The notes under the pieces: generated by a model
Told to the model about the DNA's origin: nothing
Seen by the model: only the letters and a program-made list of their open reading frames with translations
Databases searched by the model: none
Shown here: positions 54,885 to 63,554 of the stretch, one piece after another
How positions within the stretch are numbered: the stretch's first letter is position 1
Layout: the number at the start of each line of letters is the position of its first letter
Program-made: the position numbers and the translations under genes
Assembly: GCF_025917005.1 (NCBI RefSeq)
Contig: NZ_CP078091.1
Coordinates: forward strand, 434,001 to 498,000
Direction: 5' to 3'
DNA: 64,000 nucleotides
Source: Porphyrobacter sp. ULC335
GTDB taxonomy: Bacteria; Pseudomonadota; Alphaproteobacteria; Sphingomonadales; Sphingomonadaceae

Positions 54885-55875
54885 CGTCCGCGCCCGCGCT
54901 GAAACTGTCCAGCATGGCGCGGCTGACCGGGCACATATCGCCGGGGATGCTATGCTTGAGCGCGGCGAGTGCCAGCCCGCGGCCTGCCATCACCGCCAGA
55001 TCGCCGCCATCAAGCCAGCCGTCGAGCACACCTGCGGCAAAGGCATCACCGGTGCCGATCCGGTCGACGATGCCGGTGACGTCGATCTCGTCGGTCTGCA
55101 CGCCGCCCGCGCGGGCGTCGACCCGCGCCGATATGCGGTGATGGTCGCTCGTCACCAGATGCCGCGCGGTCGAGGCGATCAGTTCAAGGTTCGGGAAAGC
55201 GTCGAAAGCCGCCTCGGCCGCTTCGCGCCGCCGCTCCTCGCCCTCGCCGGAGAACGGTCGCCCCAGCAGCAGCGCAATATCGCGGTGATTGCCGATCAGG
55301 ATCGTCGCGTCAGCCACCAGCTCGCGCAGGATCGACGCCGGATCGCTATCCCACGCCGCCCAAAGCTGCGCGCGGTAATTGCCGTCAAAGCAGATCGGCA
55401 CGCCCGCTGACCGCGCCGCCTCCTGCGCTGCCTTGGCCAGAGCCACGCCCTTGGGGCCGAGCGCCGGGGTGATCCCCCCGCAATGAAGCAGCTGCGCGCC
55501 CGCCAGCGCCTCGGCAAAGTCGATGCTTTCGGGCGCAGCGCAGGCAAAGGCACTGCCCGCCCGGTCATAGGTGATCGCCGCCGGACGCGGGCCGGAGCCT
55601 GCCTCCAGAAAATAGAGCCCCATGCGTCCGGGTGCGCGGGCGACATGGCTGGTATCGATCCCGCAGCCGCGCAGGGCCGCCAGCGCCTTGTCGCCCAGCG
55701 GATTGTCGCTCACCACGCCCGCAAAGCGCACCGCGTGGCCCAGCGCCGCCAGCGCCGAGGCGACATTCGCCTCAGCCCCGCCGACGACGATGTCGAGGCT
55801 CCCCGCCTGCACCAGCAAATGCCGGTCAGGCGGCGAGAGGCGCAGCAATATCTCGCCAAAGCAGGTGACTGTCAT
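54871..55875 (-). CDS. kdgK: 2-dehydro-3-deoxygluconokinase
   Basis: Phosphorylates 2-keto-3-deoxygluconate with ATP. It has 334 residues of PfkB fold. N-terminal GEILLRLSPPD, the glycine-rich VGGAEANVASALAALG, and the ATP/catalytic loop IGTGDAFAAGVLDG (Asp is the base) are visible. Next to a uronate dehydrogenase and isomerase and a pectate lyase, it fits the final step before KDPG aldolase. Overlaps the esterase gene by 14 bases and follows the dehydrogenase by 9. Confidence 0.9.
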   Translation of the reverse strand: MTVTCFGEILLRLSPPDRHLLVQAGSLDIVVGGAEANVASALAALGHAVRFAGVVSDNPLGDKALAALRGCGIDTSHVARAPGRMGLYFLEAGSGPRPAAITYDRAGSAFACAAPESIDFAEALAGAQLLHCGGITPALGPKGVALAKAAQEAARSAGVPICFDGNYRAQLWAAWDSDPASILRELVADATILIGNHRDIALLLGRPFSGEGEERRREAAEAAFDAFPNLELIASTARHLVTSDHHRISARVDARAGGVQTDEIDVTGIVDRIGTGDAFAAGVLDGWLDGGDLAVMAGRGLALAALKHSIPGDMCPVSRAMLDSFSAGADDVRR

Positions 55876-55884
55876 GGGCCGGGA

Positions 55885-56640
55885 TTACCGCGCCAGCCAG
55901 CCGCCGTCGACCGCGAGGATATGTCCGGTGACATAGTCCGACGCGGGCGAGGCGAGGAACACCGCCGCCCCGGCGATGTCCTCCGGGCGGCCCCAGCGGC
56001 CTGCCGGAATGCGCTCCATGATCTGGCGGTTGCGGGTCTCGTCCGCTTGCAGCGCGGCGGTGTTGTTGGTGGTGATATATCCGGGCGCGATGGCGTTGAC
56101 CTGCACGCCCTTGGGCGCGAGTTCGTTGGCCAGCGCTCTGGTCAGCCCCGCCACGCCCGATTTCGCTGCCGCATAGCTCGGCACACGGATGCCGCCCTGA
56201 AAGCTGAGCAGCGAGGCGATGTTGATGATCTTGCCCGCGCCCTGCCCCATCATCACGCGCGCTGCGGCCTGACTGAGGAAGAACAGCGTCTTGAGGTTGG
56301 TGTCGATCACCGCGTCCCAGTCATCCTCGGTGAAGTCCGCCAGATCGTTGCGGCGGATGATCCCGGCATTGTTGACGAGGATGTCCAGCCCGCCCAGCAC
56401 TTCCACCGCATTGTCGACCAGCCCCTGCACCGGCGCGATCGAGGACAGGTCGGCGCGCAGATCCACGGCCTTGCGCCCGCTCGCCGCAATCATCGCCAGG
56501 GTTTCGGCGGGCGCGCTGCGTCCGGCCAGCGCGATATCGGCGCCCGCCTGAGCCAGAGCGACCGCAATCGCCTGACCGATGCCGGTATTGGCGCCGGTCA
56601 CCAGCGCGCGCTTGCCGGTCAGATCGAAGGAAATGCCCAT
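55885..56640 (-). CDS. kduD: SDR oxidoreductase, KduD/DhuD-like
   Basis: 251 residues. Nucleotide motif TGANTGIGQ near 15-23, NNAG near 90, and catalytic Tyr-x-x-x-Lys in PSYAAAKSG. The family reduces 2,5-diketo-3-deoxygluconate to 2-keto-3-deoxygluconate in pectin degradation. It lies between the isomerase and kdgK genes. A paralogous role in glycosaminoglycan-type uronate metabolism (DhuD) is the main alternative. Confidence 0.85.
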   Translation of the reverse strand: MGISFDLTGKRALVTGANTGIGQAIAVALAQAGADIALAGRSAPAETLAMIAASGRKAVDLRADLSSIAPVQGLVDNAVEVLGGLDILVNNAGIIRRNDLADFTEDDWDAVIDTNLKTLFFLSQAAARVMMGQGAGKIINIASLLSFQGGIRVPSYAAAKSGVAGLTRALANELAPKGVQVNAIAPGYITTNNTAALQADETRNRQIMERIPAGRWGRPEDIAGAAVFLASPASDYVTGHILAVDGGWLAR

Positions 56641-56664
56641 TGCCTGCCCTCCCCGTGCTGGCGA

Positions 56665-57297
56665 TTAGATGCTCTTGAGATAGGCGGCGATCTGGTCGTC
56701 CTGGCAATTGGCGTAGAAGTATTCGGCGAAGCGCTCTCCGGCAATCGCGGCGCGCAGCAGGTCCTGATCGACGGTCTGCAATACGGTCAGCATATCGTGG
56801 CAGCTCGCCGCCTTGAGATCGGCCAGCTTGCCGCGATTGGTTGCCATGATCGCGGCGCGTTCCTTGGGGTAACCGGCGCCCGGCTCGCCTTCGAAAAGCT
56901 TGCGGTAGCAATCTTCAAGGTTCAGCTCCGCCGCCCAGCCGAAACCTTTGGCATAGGGCATGGAAATGGCATTTCCGGCGTTGATCTGGCTGAACAGGAA
57001 TGCGTCAGTGGGATCGATCACCAGCCCGCAGAACACGCCGGGCATGGCGTTGCAGGCGAGCATCGAGCCCATGCCCGTGCCGCAACCGGTCACGACGAAA
57101 TCGGCGGCCTTCGAATTCAGCAGGATACCGGTCAGCAGCCCGTTCATCACGTAAGTCAGCGATGCCGAATCCTCTGCGGTGTACATCCCGTAGTTGAAGA
57201 CCTGGTGACCCAGCGGTTCGGCCACGGCGGTCAGCGCCTGATGGATGATGCCGTTCTTGGCGGCCTGGCTGTTTTCGGAGATGAGCGCGATCTTCAT
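56665..57297 (-). CDS. RpiB/LacAB-family isomerase, candidate DhuI-type uronate isomerase
   Basis: 210 residues. The active-site motif VTGCGTGMGSMLACNAMPG (Cys-Gly-Thr-Gly) is clear. In streptococci a LacAB/RpiB-family protein (DhuI) performs the isomerase step normally done by KduI, next to the dehydrogenase DhuD. The adjacency here to a KduD-like gene and KdgK, and the absence of kduI in the locus, point the same way. A pentose-phosphate or galactose-6-phosphate isomerase role is less likely. LacI-type operator copy 3 is 33 bases upstream. Confidence 0.78.
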   Translation of the reverse strand: MKIALISENSQAAKNGIIHQALTAVAEPLGHQVFNYGMYTAEDSASLTYVMNGLLTGILLNSKAADFVVTGCGTGMGSMLACNAMPGVFCGLVIDPTDAFLFSQINAGNAISMPYAKGFGWAAELNLEDCYRKLFEGEPGAGYPKERAAIMATNRGKLADLKAASCHDMLTVLQTVDQDLLRAAIAGERFAEYFYANCQDDQIAAYLKSI

Positions 57298-57329
57298 GGC
57301 TGGTCCTCTTGTACCCGTGGCCTCCTTCA

Positions 57330-57343
57330 GGAAACCGGTGTCA
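57330..57343. promoter_or_regulatory. LacI-type operator, copy 3
   Basis: GGAAACCGGTGTCA, upstream of the isomerase-dehydrogenase-kinase-esterase operon, 33 bases from its first start codon. Confidence 0.78.
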
Positions 57344-57400
57344 TAGACTCACTTAGCCGCATTGTGCCCACGGTTTCAACCGCGATTTATGGCGCTGCGT

Positions 57401-58420
57401 TCAACTGCGGGGCGGAGCGACGGACTGGCGCTTGACCAGCGTCGCGGGGAAGCGGAACTGGCCTGCCGCCTCGTCATCCGGCGCGACCAGCTTGAGCGCG
57501 GCGGCGCGGCCCATTTCGCGCACCGGCCAGCCCACCGTGGTCATCGGCGGCCAGATATGGGCGGCAATCGGCGAATCGTCGAACCCGATGATCGAAAGGT
57601 CGTCCGGCACCTTCAGCGCACGCTGGCGGGCGGCGTGGAACGCCCCCGACGCCATTTCGTCATTGCTGGCGAAGATCGCGGTTGGCCGCTCTGCCGCATC
57701 AAGCAGCCGGCTGGCCGCGGCCATCCCCGAATCGAAGCGGTAGGTGCCTTGCGCGCGCGCTTCGGGCGGGACGGGCAATCCGTGCGCCTGCATCGCGGCA
57801 AGGAATCCCTCGCGCCGTTCAAAGGCTGACCGGAAGCCCTCGGGCCCTTCGATCAGCGCGATCCGCCGGTGACCCAGTTCAACCAGATAATCGACCGCCT
57901 GCCCCACCATCTCGCGATCGTTCGAAGCGACGATATGGTCCTCGTCGTCCAGCATCGCAGAACCCATGCGGACATAACCGCAGCCCATCTCCACGCACAG
58001 CTGCGCCAGCGCGTCATTTTCCGAAATCGGCGGCAGGATCAGCACGCCGTAAAGCCGCTGCTGTTCGAGAAAACGGCGGATGTCGTCGATCATCGTTGGC
58101 GCGTGGCGATCAACGGGGCGTACCACCAGCGCGAATTCAGTGTCGCGGATCGCGTCGAGCACGCCTTCCTGAAAGTTCAGCACGGTCTGCGCGTTGGGGT
58201 TGTCGTGCAGCAGGCCGAGCAGGAAATTGCGGCGCAGCGCCAGCGCGCGCGCCTGCGGATTGGGCACATAGCCCAGTTCCATGATGACCGTTTCGACCTT
58301 GGTGCGGGTGTCCTCGCTGAGCAACGCCGACCGGTTGATCACCCGGCTGACGGTTTTCTTCGATACGCCGGCAAGCCGGGCCACATCATTGATCGTTGGC
58401 GTCTTGTTCGATTTGGGCAT
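57401..58420 (-). CDS. LacI-family transcriptional regulator of the pectin locus
   Basis: 339 residues. N-terminal helix-turn-helix TINDVARLAGVSKKTVSRVINRS with the LacI hinge that follows, then a periplasmic-binding-like effector domain (about 65-335: NFLLGLLHDNPNAQTVLNFQEGVLDAIRDTE…FRSAFERREGFLAAMQAHGLPVP). I chose MPKSNKTPTINDVARLAG because the longer frame reaches into the operator. Its likely effector is a uronate derivative such as 2-keto-3-deoxygluconate. Four matching operators in the locus are its probable sites. Confidence 0.92.
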   Translation of the reverse strand: MPKSNKTPTINDVARLAGVSKKTVSRVINRSALLSEDTRTKVETVIMELGYVPNPQARALALRRNFLLGLLHDNPNAQTVLNFQEGVLDAIRDTEFALVVRPVDRHAPTMIDDIRRFLEQQRLYGVLILPPISENDALAQLCVEMGCGYVRMGSAMLDDEDHIVASNDREMVGQAVDYLVELGHRRIALIEGPEGFRSAFERREGFLAAMQAHGLPVPPEARAQGTYRFDSGMAAASRLLDAAERPTAIFASNDEMASGAFHAARQRALKVPDDLSIIGFDDSPIAAHIWPPMTTVGWPVREMGRAAALKLVAPDDEAAGQFRFPATLVKRQSVAPPRS

Positions 58421-58525
58421 CGTCGGTGTTGAACGCCTTTTCCTTGCTCGCGCCCTTCTAAAGGGCAATTCGGCGAATGCAAAACCGGCTCCTGCGATCC
58501 ACCCGAAACGCGCGAAGAAAGCTTT

Positions 58526-58539
58526 TGACACCGGTTTCC
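58526..58539. promoter_or_regulatory. LacI-type operator, copy 4
   Basis: TGACACCGGTTTCC, identical to copy 1, between the divergent regulator gene (starts 58420) and the FAH-fold gene (starts 58588). Confidence 0.78.
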
Positions 58540-58587
58540 TTTTTCGCCAAGGCTCATCGCGTGGGGAAGGACGACGAGAGGATTTTT

Positions 58588-59364
58588 GTGCTTTCCGAAG
58601 CTCGCGACATTGCTGGCGCGTTCGTCGCGGCGCGCCGCAGCGGGACAGCTCTCACGCAGTTTCCGGGTCGTCCCCCGCAGGATCTCGCCAGCGCCTATGC
58701 CGTGCAGGATTGCGCACTTTCGCTGTGGGAGCGGGAGGTCGGCGGCTGGAAAGTCGGGAGGATCAAACCGCCCAGCGATGCCGTGTTAGGCGCGGACCGG
58801 CTGGTCGGCCCGGCGTTCAGCGACACGATCCTGATGGCCACCGCCGAGCCCTGCCGGCTCCAGACCTTTCGCAACGGATTTGCCGCCGCCGAAGCCGAAT
58901 TCATGCTCCGCCTTGCGCCTCAGCCCGGGCCGCTTCCGGCCACGCCGGATGCCGCGATGGACTGGATCGACGAAGTGCGCATCGGCATCGAGATCGCCTC
59001 GTCACCCTATCCCCGGATCAATGCCGACGGGCCATGCGTCACGATTGCCGATCACGGCAATAATGCCGGACTCTTGCTGGGACAGATTGTCGAACGCGAC
59101 CGCTGGGATCGGCTCGAAGAGGTCGAGGTATCGCTGGCGATCGATGGCAGGATCGCGGGCCGGGCGACGACCGCGACGATGCTCGACGGCCCCTTCGGCG
59201 CGGCACGCTTTCTCATCGGCAACCTGCTGAGCCGCGGGATCGCCCTCAAGCCCGGCTGGTGGATTTCCAGCGGTGCGATCACCGGTGTGCACGAGGTTTC
59301 ACCCGGCAGCCAAGTCACGGCCAGCTTCAGCGGGATCGGTTCGGTCGAGGCGTTGATCGGCTGA
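58588..59364 (+). CDS. FAH-fold 2-keto-acid hydratase/decarboxylase-like protein
   Basis: 258 residues with the fumarylacetoacetate-hydrolase fold typical of 2-keto-4-pentenoate hydratases: GGWKVGRIK near the start and the metal-ligand acidic residues in FAAAEAEFMLRL and IDEVRIGIEIASSPY. I chose the GTG at 58588 with a GAGAGGA site; longer open sequence upstream contains the operator. Control by the LacI operator suggests a role in sugar-acid breakdown, for example of deoxy keto acids. Confidence 0.82.
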   Translation: MLSEARDIAGAFVAARRSGTALTQFPGRPPQDLASAYAVQDCALSLWEREVGGWKVGRIKPPSDAVLGADRLVGPAFSDTILMATAEPCRLQTFRNGFAAAEAEFMLRLAPQPGPLPATPDAAMDWIDEVRIGIEIASSPYPRINADGPCVTIADHGNNAGLLLGQIVERDRWDRLEEVEVSLAIDGRIAGRATTATMLDGPFGAARFLIGNLLSRGIALKPGWWISSGAITGVHEVSPGSQVTASFSGIGSVEALIG

Positions 59365-59419
59365 AGGCAGGGCCTTGGCCGCGGCACGTGCTGACGTGGC
59401 GGCTTAAGGAGCCTGCGCC

Positions 59420-60385
59420 CTACCCCTCGGCTGCCTTGTTCTTCTCCAGCCACGGGCGCAGCGGGAAGAGCCATTGTTCCTTGATCGACAGCCGCTTGCG
59501 ATCATCCTGCCCGACAACCTCGCTCTCACCCTCCTTGTAGGTGCCGAACACGCGGTCCCAGAAGATCACCGAGTTGCCGTAATTGCAGCGCGTGTCCTCG
59601 TAAGACAGCGCGGTGTGGTGCAGGCTGTGGTTGCGGATGGTGGTGAAGAAGAAGCCGAACCAGATCGGCGGATCGGCGCGCACATTGGCATGGGCATAGA
59701 CCGCAATCGCGCCCGAAGCGGTGATCGCGCCGAACAGCGCGTTGAGGTCCACATCAAGCAGTGAAATCACGCCAAGGCTGATCAGGAAAAGCTCGATCGG
59801 ATTGCCGATAAAGCCCTTCATCGCATTGAGCTGCGTGATGTGGTGATGTGGCGCATGGGTCAGCCACAGCGGCGTCCAGTTGTGCATCGCGCGGTGCATC
59901 CAGTACTGGCCGAATTCGAAGGTGAACATCACCACCAGCACCTGCACAAGGAAGGGGCTGGCCGCGAGCCACGGGGTGGCGATGCCCCATGCCTCTTTCA
60001 ATTCGCCCAGCGGCCCGTTGACCAGCGTGTCGGTCATGAAGCCGATCACGCCATAGCCGAAGGCGACATAGAAGATATCGGTCGCCAGCTCTCGGGTGTT
60101 GATGCGCCAGCCCTCGTGCCGCTCGAACACCAGTTCGAGCAGCTGGACAAAGGCGATCGTGCCAAGGCCAACCGCCATGATCGCCCACGGCCCCTGGGTC
60201 CATGCGGCAGGCGCAAGCCCCCAGAAGGCGAGGATCGCCGCGACAGTGGCAGGCGGCAGCAGATTGATGAGCGACTGTTTCACCGGATCATCCCCTATTC
60301 GGATCGCGGCCTGCTCTATGGCGGCGTCAGCGGCGGAGAGAATACGCCATTCTGCGCAGAGGGTCGAGAGGGAGGGGATTGGCAA
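59420..60385 (-). CDS. Sterol-desaturase / fatty-acid-hydroxylase family membrane protein
   Basis: About 290-320 residues with at least four membrane helices and the eight-His di-iron motif set of the family: HRAMH, HAPHH and a later HHTALSYEDTRCNYG with HSLHH. Relatives hydroxylate fatty acids, carotenoids or sterols. The annotated start at 60385 is uncertain; a GTG at 60283 (VKQSLINLL) is the likelier one because it precedes the first helix. Nothing nearby defines the substrate. Confidence 0.88.
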   Translation of the reverse strand: MPIPSLSTLCAEWRILSAADAAIEQAAIRIGDDPVKQSLINLLPPATVAAILAFWGLAPAAWTQGPWAIMAVGLGTIAFVQLLELVFERHEGWRINTRELATDIFYVAFGYGVIGFMTDTLVNGPLGELKEAWGIATPWLAASPFLVQVLVVMFTFEFGQYWMHRAMHNWTPLWLTHAPHHHITQLNAMKGFIGNPIELFLISLGVISLLDVDLNALFGAITASGAIAVYAHANVRADPPIWFGFFFTTIRNHSLHHTALSYEDTRCNYGNSVIFWDRVFGTYKEGESEVVGQDDRKRLSIKEQWLFPLRPWLEKNKAAEG

Positions 60386-60583
60386 CGTCCGACTGGGCGA
60401 GACCGGCCGTTCGTTCAGCCCAAATCATTCAGCTGCTCTTGGGCCGGGAGCGAACGGGCAGGTTTTGGCGGTCGATCTATGTGAATCGGACGCTCAACTC
60501 CCACAAATTGACGATCGCGACAATGTAAGCGGTTCGGCATTTGGTTCGACGGGTAGCAAACGGTCGTGGGGCGAAGGTCATCG

Positions 60584-61117
60584 TCAGTTTTCTAGTAAAC
60601 TACTGATTTGGTTGATCGTATCTTCGTCAACCGCTTTGTGCCTATCTGACAAAACCGCGCCTTGCCCAAGATAAGCCCAATAAATGAATGTGGCTCGACC
60701 TTGGGCGAGTTTTGAATTGAGCCCAGCTTTTTCCAGGAGTTGCGCAATATAATCAACACGCTGAGCATCGATCGTTGCGACAATGGAGGCCACTTTACGG
60801 TCTTGCGACGCCCAAGCGCGAACAGCCTGCTCTAACCCACGTTCCGCCACAAAGGCCCGCGTCAGCAGTAGTTTCAGGCGATGGCTGTCAGCGTGCTTGG
60901 CCAGATCGCGGATTATCCGGTCGGTCGCAATCTTTTGCCATGTTTTCAGAAGCTCGGACCTATAATCCTCCAGATCGCCAAAGTGCCAATAGAAGCTCCC
61001 TCGGCTCACATTCATTGATTTGGCGAGCGGCAAGACCCTGATTGCGTCAATTCCGTGGTCTGCAAGCACGCTGAGGCCATGCTTGATCCAAGCCGATTTG
61101 GTAAGTCGATCCGTCAT
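60584..61117 (-). CDS. TetR-family transcriptional regulator
   Basis: 177 residues. N-terminal helix-turn-helix about 10-50 (LSVLADHGIDAIRVLPLAKSMNVSRGSFYWHFGD), then a helical ligand-binding domain. I chose MTDRLTKSAWIKHGL; the long upstream frame runs through the operators. Divergent from the membrane-protein gene at 61190. Slightly lower GC than neighbours. Its ligand is unknown. Confidence 0.88.
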   Translation of the reverse strand: MTDRLTKSAWIKHGLSVLADHGIDAIRVLPLAKSMNVSRGSFYWHFGDLEDYRSELLKTWQKIATDRIIRDLAKHADSHRLKLLLTRAFVAERGLEQAVRAWASQDRKVASIVATIDAQRVDYIAQLLEKAGLNSKLAQGRATFIYWAYLGQGAVLSDRHKAVDEDTINQISSLLEN

Positions 61118-61126
61118 GAGGTAACC

Positions 61127-61140
61127 ATACACAAGTGTAT
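61127..61140. promoter_or_regulatory. TetR operator 1 (divergent promoter)
   Basis: ATACACAAGTGTAT, a 6-2-6 palindrome, 10 bases upstream of the TetR coding start. A second copy is at 61171. Confidence 0.75.
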
Positions 61141-61170
61141 TGACCGATAGCAAGGAGCGGGGTAGTGACC

Positions 61171-61184
61171 ATACAGAGGTGTAT
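61171..61184. promoter_or_regulatory. TetR operator 2 (divergent promoter)
   Basis: ATACAGAGGTGTAT, near-identical to operator 1 and flanked on both sides by CC and GG (CCATAC…GTATGG), a few bases before the gene at 61190. Confidence 0.75.
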
Positions 61185-61189
61185 GGTTT

Positions 61190-61573
61190 ATGGCATGGCA
61201 GGATATTGCATTGATGGCAGCAGGCGCCATCGGCGGCGGTGTCGCCCTGATTCACGGTCTGTTGGTGCGCCGATTGATGGCGGCCCCTATCAATAGCCTC
61301 TTCCAGGCAGAACCAGCCATTTCGCAGCCGGTCAAAAGGTTGGTTCCGCTGTTGCTGGATTTCAGTGCCTACAATTGGTTTCTCAGCGGCATGGCCCTCG
61401 TAGCTGCCGCAATCTGGCTCGGGTCCGAGGCAAAGATGATGGTCGGTCTCCTTGCCGGAACTTCGTTCCTCTTTGCCGCGCTAGGCAATTTCTGGGGAAC
61501 GAAGGGACGCCATATGGGCTGGGTGCCTTACGCGATTTCGACTGCTGCTATCTTCATCGCTTTAGTAGGTTAG
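61190..61573 (+). CDS. Small membrane protein under TetR control, 127 aa
   Basis: Four hydrophobic helices (about 7-28, 48-66, 74-95 and 107-126) with a short basic loop. No named family recognised. Both operators of the divergent TetR regulator lie directly upstream, so it is the likely target gene. An export or stress role is a guess. The start ATG overlaps the operator region; a second ATG at 61195 is out of frame. Confidence 0.78.
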   Translation: MAWQDIALMAAGAIGGGVALIHGLLVRRLMAAPINSLFQAEPAISQPVKRLVPLLLDFSAYNWFLSGMALVAAAIWLGSEAKMMVGLLAGTSFLFAALGNFWGTKGRHMGWVPYAISTAAIFIALVG

Positions 61574-61913
61574 CAATGGAAACAGGCGGCTGCAGACATG
61601 GTAGATTCTAGCGGCTTCATCATCGGTGTGGCTAATTGGAAAGCGCAACTGCGACCTCGTTCCCAATATACTACGGGGGCGTGCTTGAGGTGTGCTGCCG
61701 TGTTGCGTCAGGCGAAAGTCTGGAGCAATTTCCAGCCGTTGCCCAAAGTGGCTAATCTCCGAATTGTATCGCAAAGGTTGGCGTGATTGCGCTCTGCCAA
61801 CAGATTTGCGCTCCCCATCTTACCGTCGCGATGCAAGGAAGGCGGTCAGTCCTAAACCACCGACTTCCAGACACGCTCGCCCGATCGCGGACTTCCCGGA
61901 AGCAGAAACCCCC
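61574..61913. other. Intergenic stretch without recognised features
   Basis: 340 bases of lower GC than the surroundings. Short open frames here lack ribosome-binding sites and family resemblance. No hairpin, tRNA or repeat stands out. Confidence 0.5.
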
Positions 61914-62333
61914 TCACGCCCGCGCGGCGATCTCCGCCGCATCGAAGTAATGGATGCGCAGCTCGCGGAGCAGGCCGTCCTCGAAGCACCCGGCCTCGCA
62001 AATGGTCTGGGTGAAGGGCGCGGAGCCATCCTTGGGGTGCATGGTGAGACGGATCACCATCACCGCCCAGGTGTCACCCCCCGTGCAATCGAGCATCTCG
62101 AGCTTGGTATCGGCCCAGGTGCCATACATCGCCGCAGCGCAGCGCTGCAGCGCGTCCTTGCCCCGCCACTCGCCCGCGAAGGGCAGCGAGTTCGCTTCGT
62201 AGAGCACGAAATCGGGGTGGATCAGCGCCTCGACCGCGTTCCAGTCGCGCGTGCCGGCGGTGGCATAGACCCTCGACAGAAGTTCCCTCGGCGTGAGTCC
62301 TTGTTGTCCTACCGCTTCGCTACTTGAGGACAT
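61914..62333 (-). CDS. SnoaL/NTF2-like protein, 139 aa
   Basis: A cone-fold protein: YATAGTRDWNAVEALIHPDFVLYEANSLPFAGEWRGKDAL followed by strands, as in the SnoaL-like/NTF2 superfamily, which includes enzymes and ligand-binding proteins. It starts within the lipoyl-domain stop (TGATG), so it belongs to the 2-oxoacid dehydrogenase operon. Function unassigned. Confidence 0.82.
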   Translation of the reverse strand: MSSSSEAVGQQGLTPRELLSRVYATAGTRDWNAVEALIHPDFVLYEANSLPFAGEWRGKDALQRCAAAMYGTWADTKLEMLDCTGGDTWAVMVIRLTMHPKDGSAPFTQTICEAGCFEDGLLRELRIHYFDAAEIAARA

Positions 62334-62566
62334 CACTCCTCAATCGTCCCGATCAGGTCGCCGACCTTGTAGACCGCACCTTCCTCGCCGGTTGGATGGA
62401 TGATCCCGCTGGCCTGCGCCTCGATCTCGGTCGTGCTTTTGTCGGTCTCGACCGTGTAGATGATGTCGCCCTTCTCCACGCGCTCGCCCTCGCCGAACAT
62501 CCATTCGACGAGGGTCATTTCAACCGCGCTCATGCCGAGCTTGGGGATGCGGATTTCCGATGCCAT
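62333..62566 (-). CDS. Free-standing lipoyl domain protein, 77 aa
   Basis: A complete lipoyl domain: IRIPKLGMSAVEMTLVEWMFGEGERVEKGD and the lipoylated Lys in VETDKSTTEI (Lys about 44). Normally fused to an E2 acyltransferase core, which is missing here. It would carry acyl groups for the E1 enzyme encoded upstream, perhaps passing them to another E2 or acting like a glycine-cleavage-H analogue. Start GTG/ATG choice fits a 2-base gap from the E1 beta gene. Confidence 0.88.
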   Translation of the reverse strand: MASEIRIPKLGMSAVEMTLVEWMFGEGERVEKGDIIYTVETDKSTTEIEAQASGIIHPTGEEGAVYKVGDLIGTIEE

Positions 62567-62567
62567 T

Positions 62568-63554
62568 CTAGACCTTACCTACCGATGCCTTGATCTGTGC
62601 GATCATGTCCGACTTCTGCGGAATCCATGCCTGCTCGAGGTGCGAGGCGAAGGGAACGGCCGAGAACGTCCCGCCGATGCGCCGCACCGGGCCCTTGAGG
62701 CTGTCCCAGCACTTTTCCTGGATGTTGGCGGCAATCTCCGCCCCGGTGCCGAACGGGCGCACGGCTTCGTGCAGGGTGATCGCACGGCCGGTCTTGCGCA
62801 CCGATGCCAGAACGGTCGCCTCGTCATACGGAGCGATAGTTCTGAGGTCGATCACCTCGACCGAAATGCCTTCCTTGGCGAGATCATCGGCCACGGCGAG
62901 CGCATCCAGAACCGTGCGGCCATAGGTGATGAGGCTGATGTCGGTGCCCTCACGCGCAATCGCCGCCTTGCCGAGCGGTACGCGGTAGCCCGGGCCGGGA
63001 TCTTCCGACTTCAGGCCGTAGCACAGGATGTTCTCGATGAAGATCACCGGGTCGTTGGCGTCGATGCTCGCCCGCATCAGCCCGCGGGCATCGGCGGCGT
63101 TGCTGGGCGTGACGACATGGATGCCTGCGACGTGGGCGAACCACGCTTCGAGCATGTCCGAATGCTGCCCGCCGAAGCCGACACCGACGCCGGTGGTGGT
63201 GCGGATCACCATCGGGCACGGCGTCTGCCCGCCCGACATGAAGCGCAGCTTGGCCGCGTGGTTGACGATCTGGTCCATGCAGACGCCGACGAAGTTCATC
63301 AGCATGATTTCGGCAATCGGCCGCTGCCCGGCCAGAGCCGCGCCAACCGCTGCACCGATGATCGCGGTTTCCGAAATCGGCGTCGCGCGGATGCGGTGTT
63401 CGCCATACTTCTCGGTCAGACCCGAGGTGACCTTGAACACCCCGCCGCCCTGCTTGGCGCTGACGTCTTCGCCAAGGCAGAACACGCCCGCGTCTTCGGC
63501 CATCGCCTCGTCGATTGCGAGGTTCAGCGCCTGGGTCATGGTGATCTGGGCCAT
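62568..63554 (-). CDS. 2-oxoacid dehydrogenase E1 component, beta subunit
   Basis: 328 residues with the transketolase-type beta-subunit layout (MTQALNLAIDEAMAEDAGVFCLGEDV; FIENILCYGLKSEDPG). With the alpha subunit it decarboxylates a 2-oxo acid using thiamine diphosphate; acetoin/pyruvate/branched-chain substrates are all possible from motifs alone. Its start overlaps the alpha-subunit stop. Confidence 0.93.
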   Translation of the reverse strand: MAQITMTQALNLAIDEAMAEDAGVFCLGEDVSAKQGGGVFKVTSGLTEKYGEHRIRATPISETAIIGAAVGAALAGQRPIAEIMLMNFVGVCMDQIVNHAAKLRFMSGGQTPCPMVIRTTTGVGVGFGGQHSDMLEAWFAHVAGIHVVTPSNAADARGLMRASIDANDPVIFIENILCYGLKSEDPGPGYRVPLGKAAIAREGTDISLITYGRTVLDALAVADDLAKEGISVEVIDLRTIAPYDEATVLASVRKTGRAITLHEAVRPFGTGAEIAANIQEKCWDSLKGPVRRIGGTFSAVPFASHLEQAWIPQKSDMIAQIKASVGKV

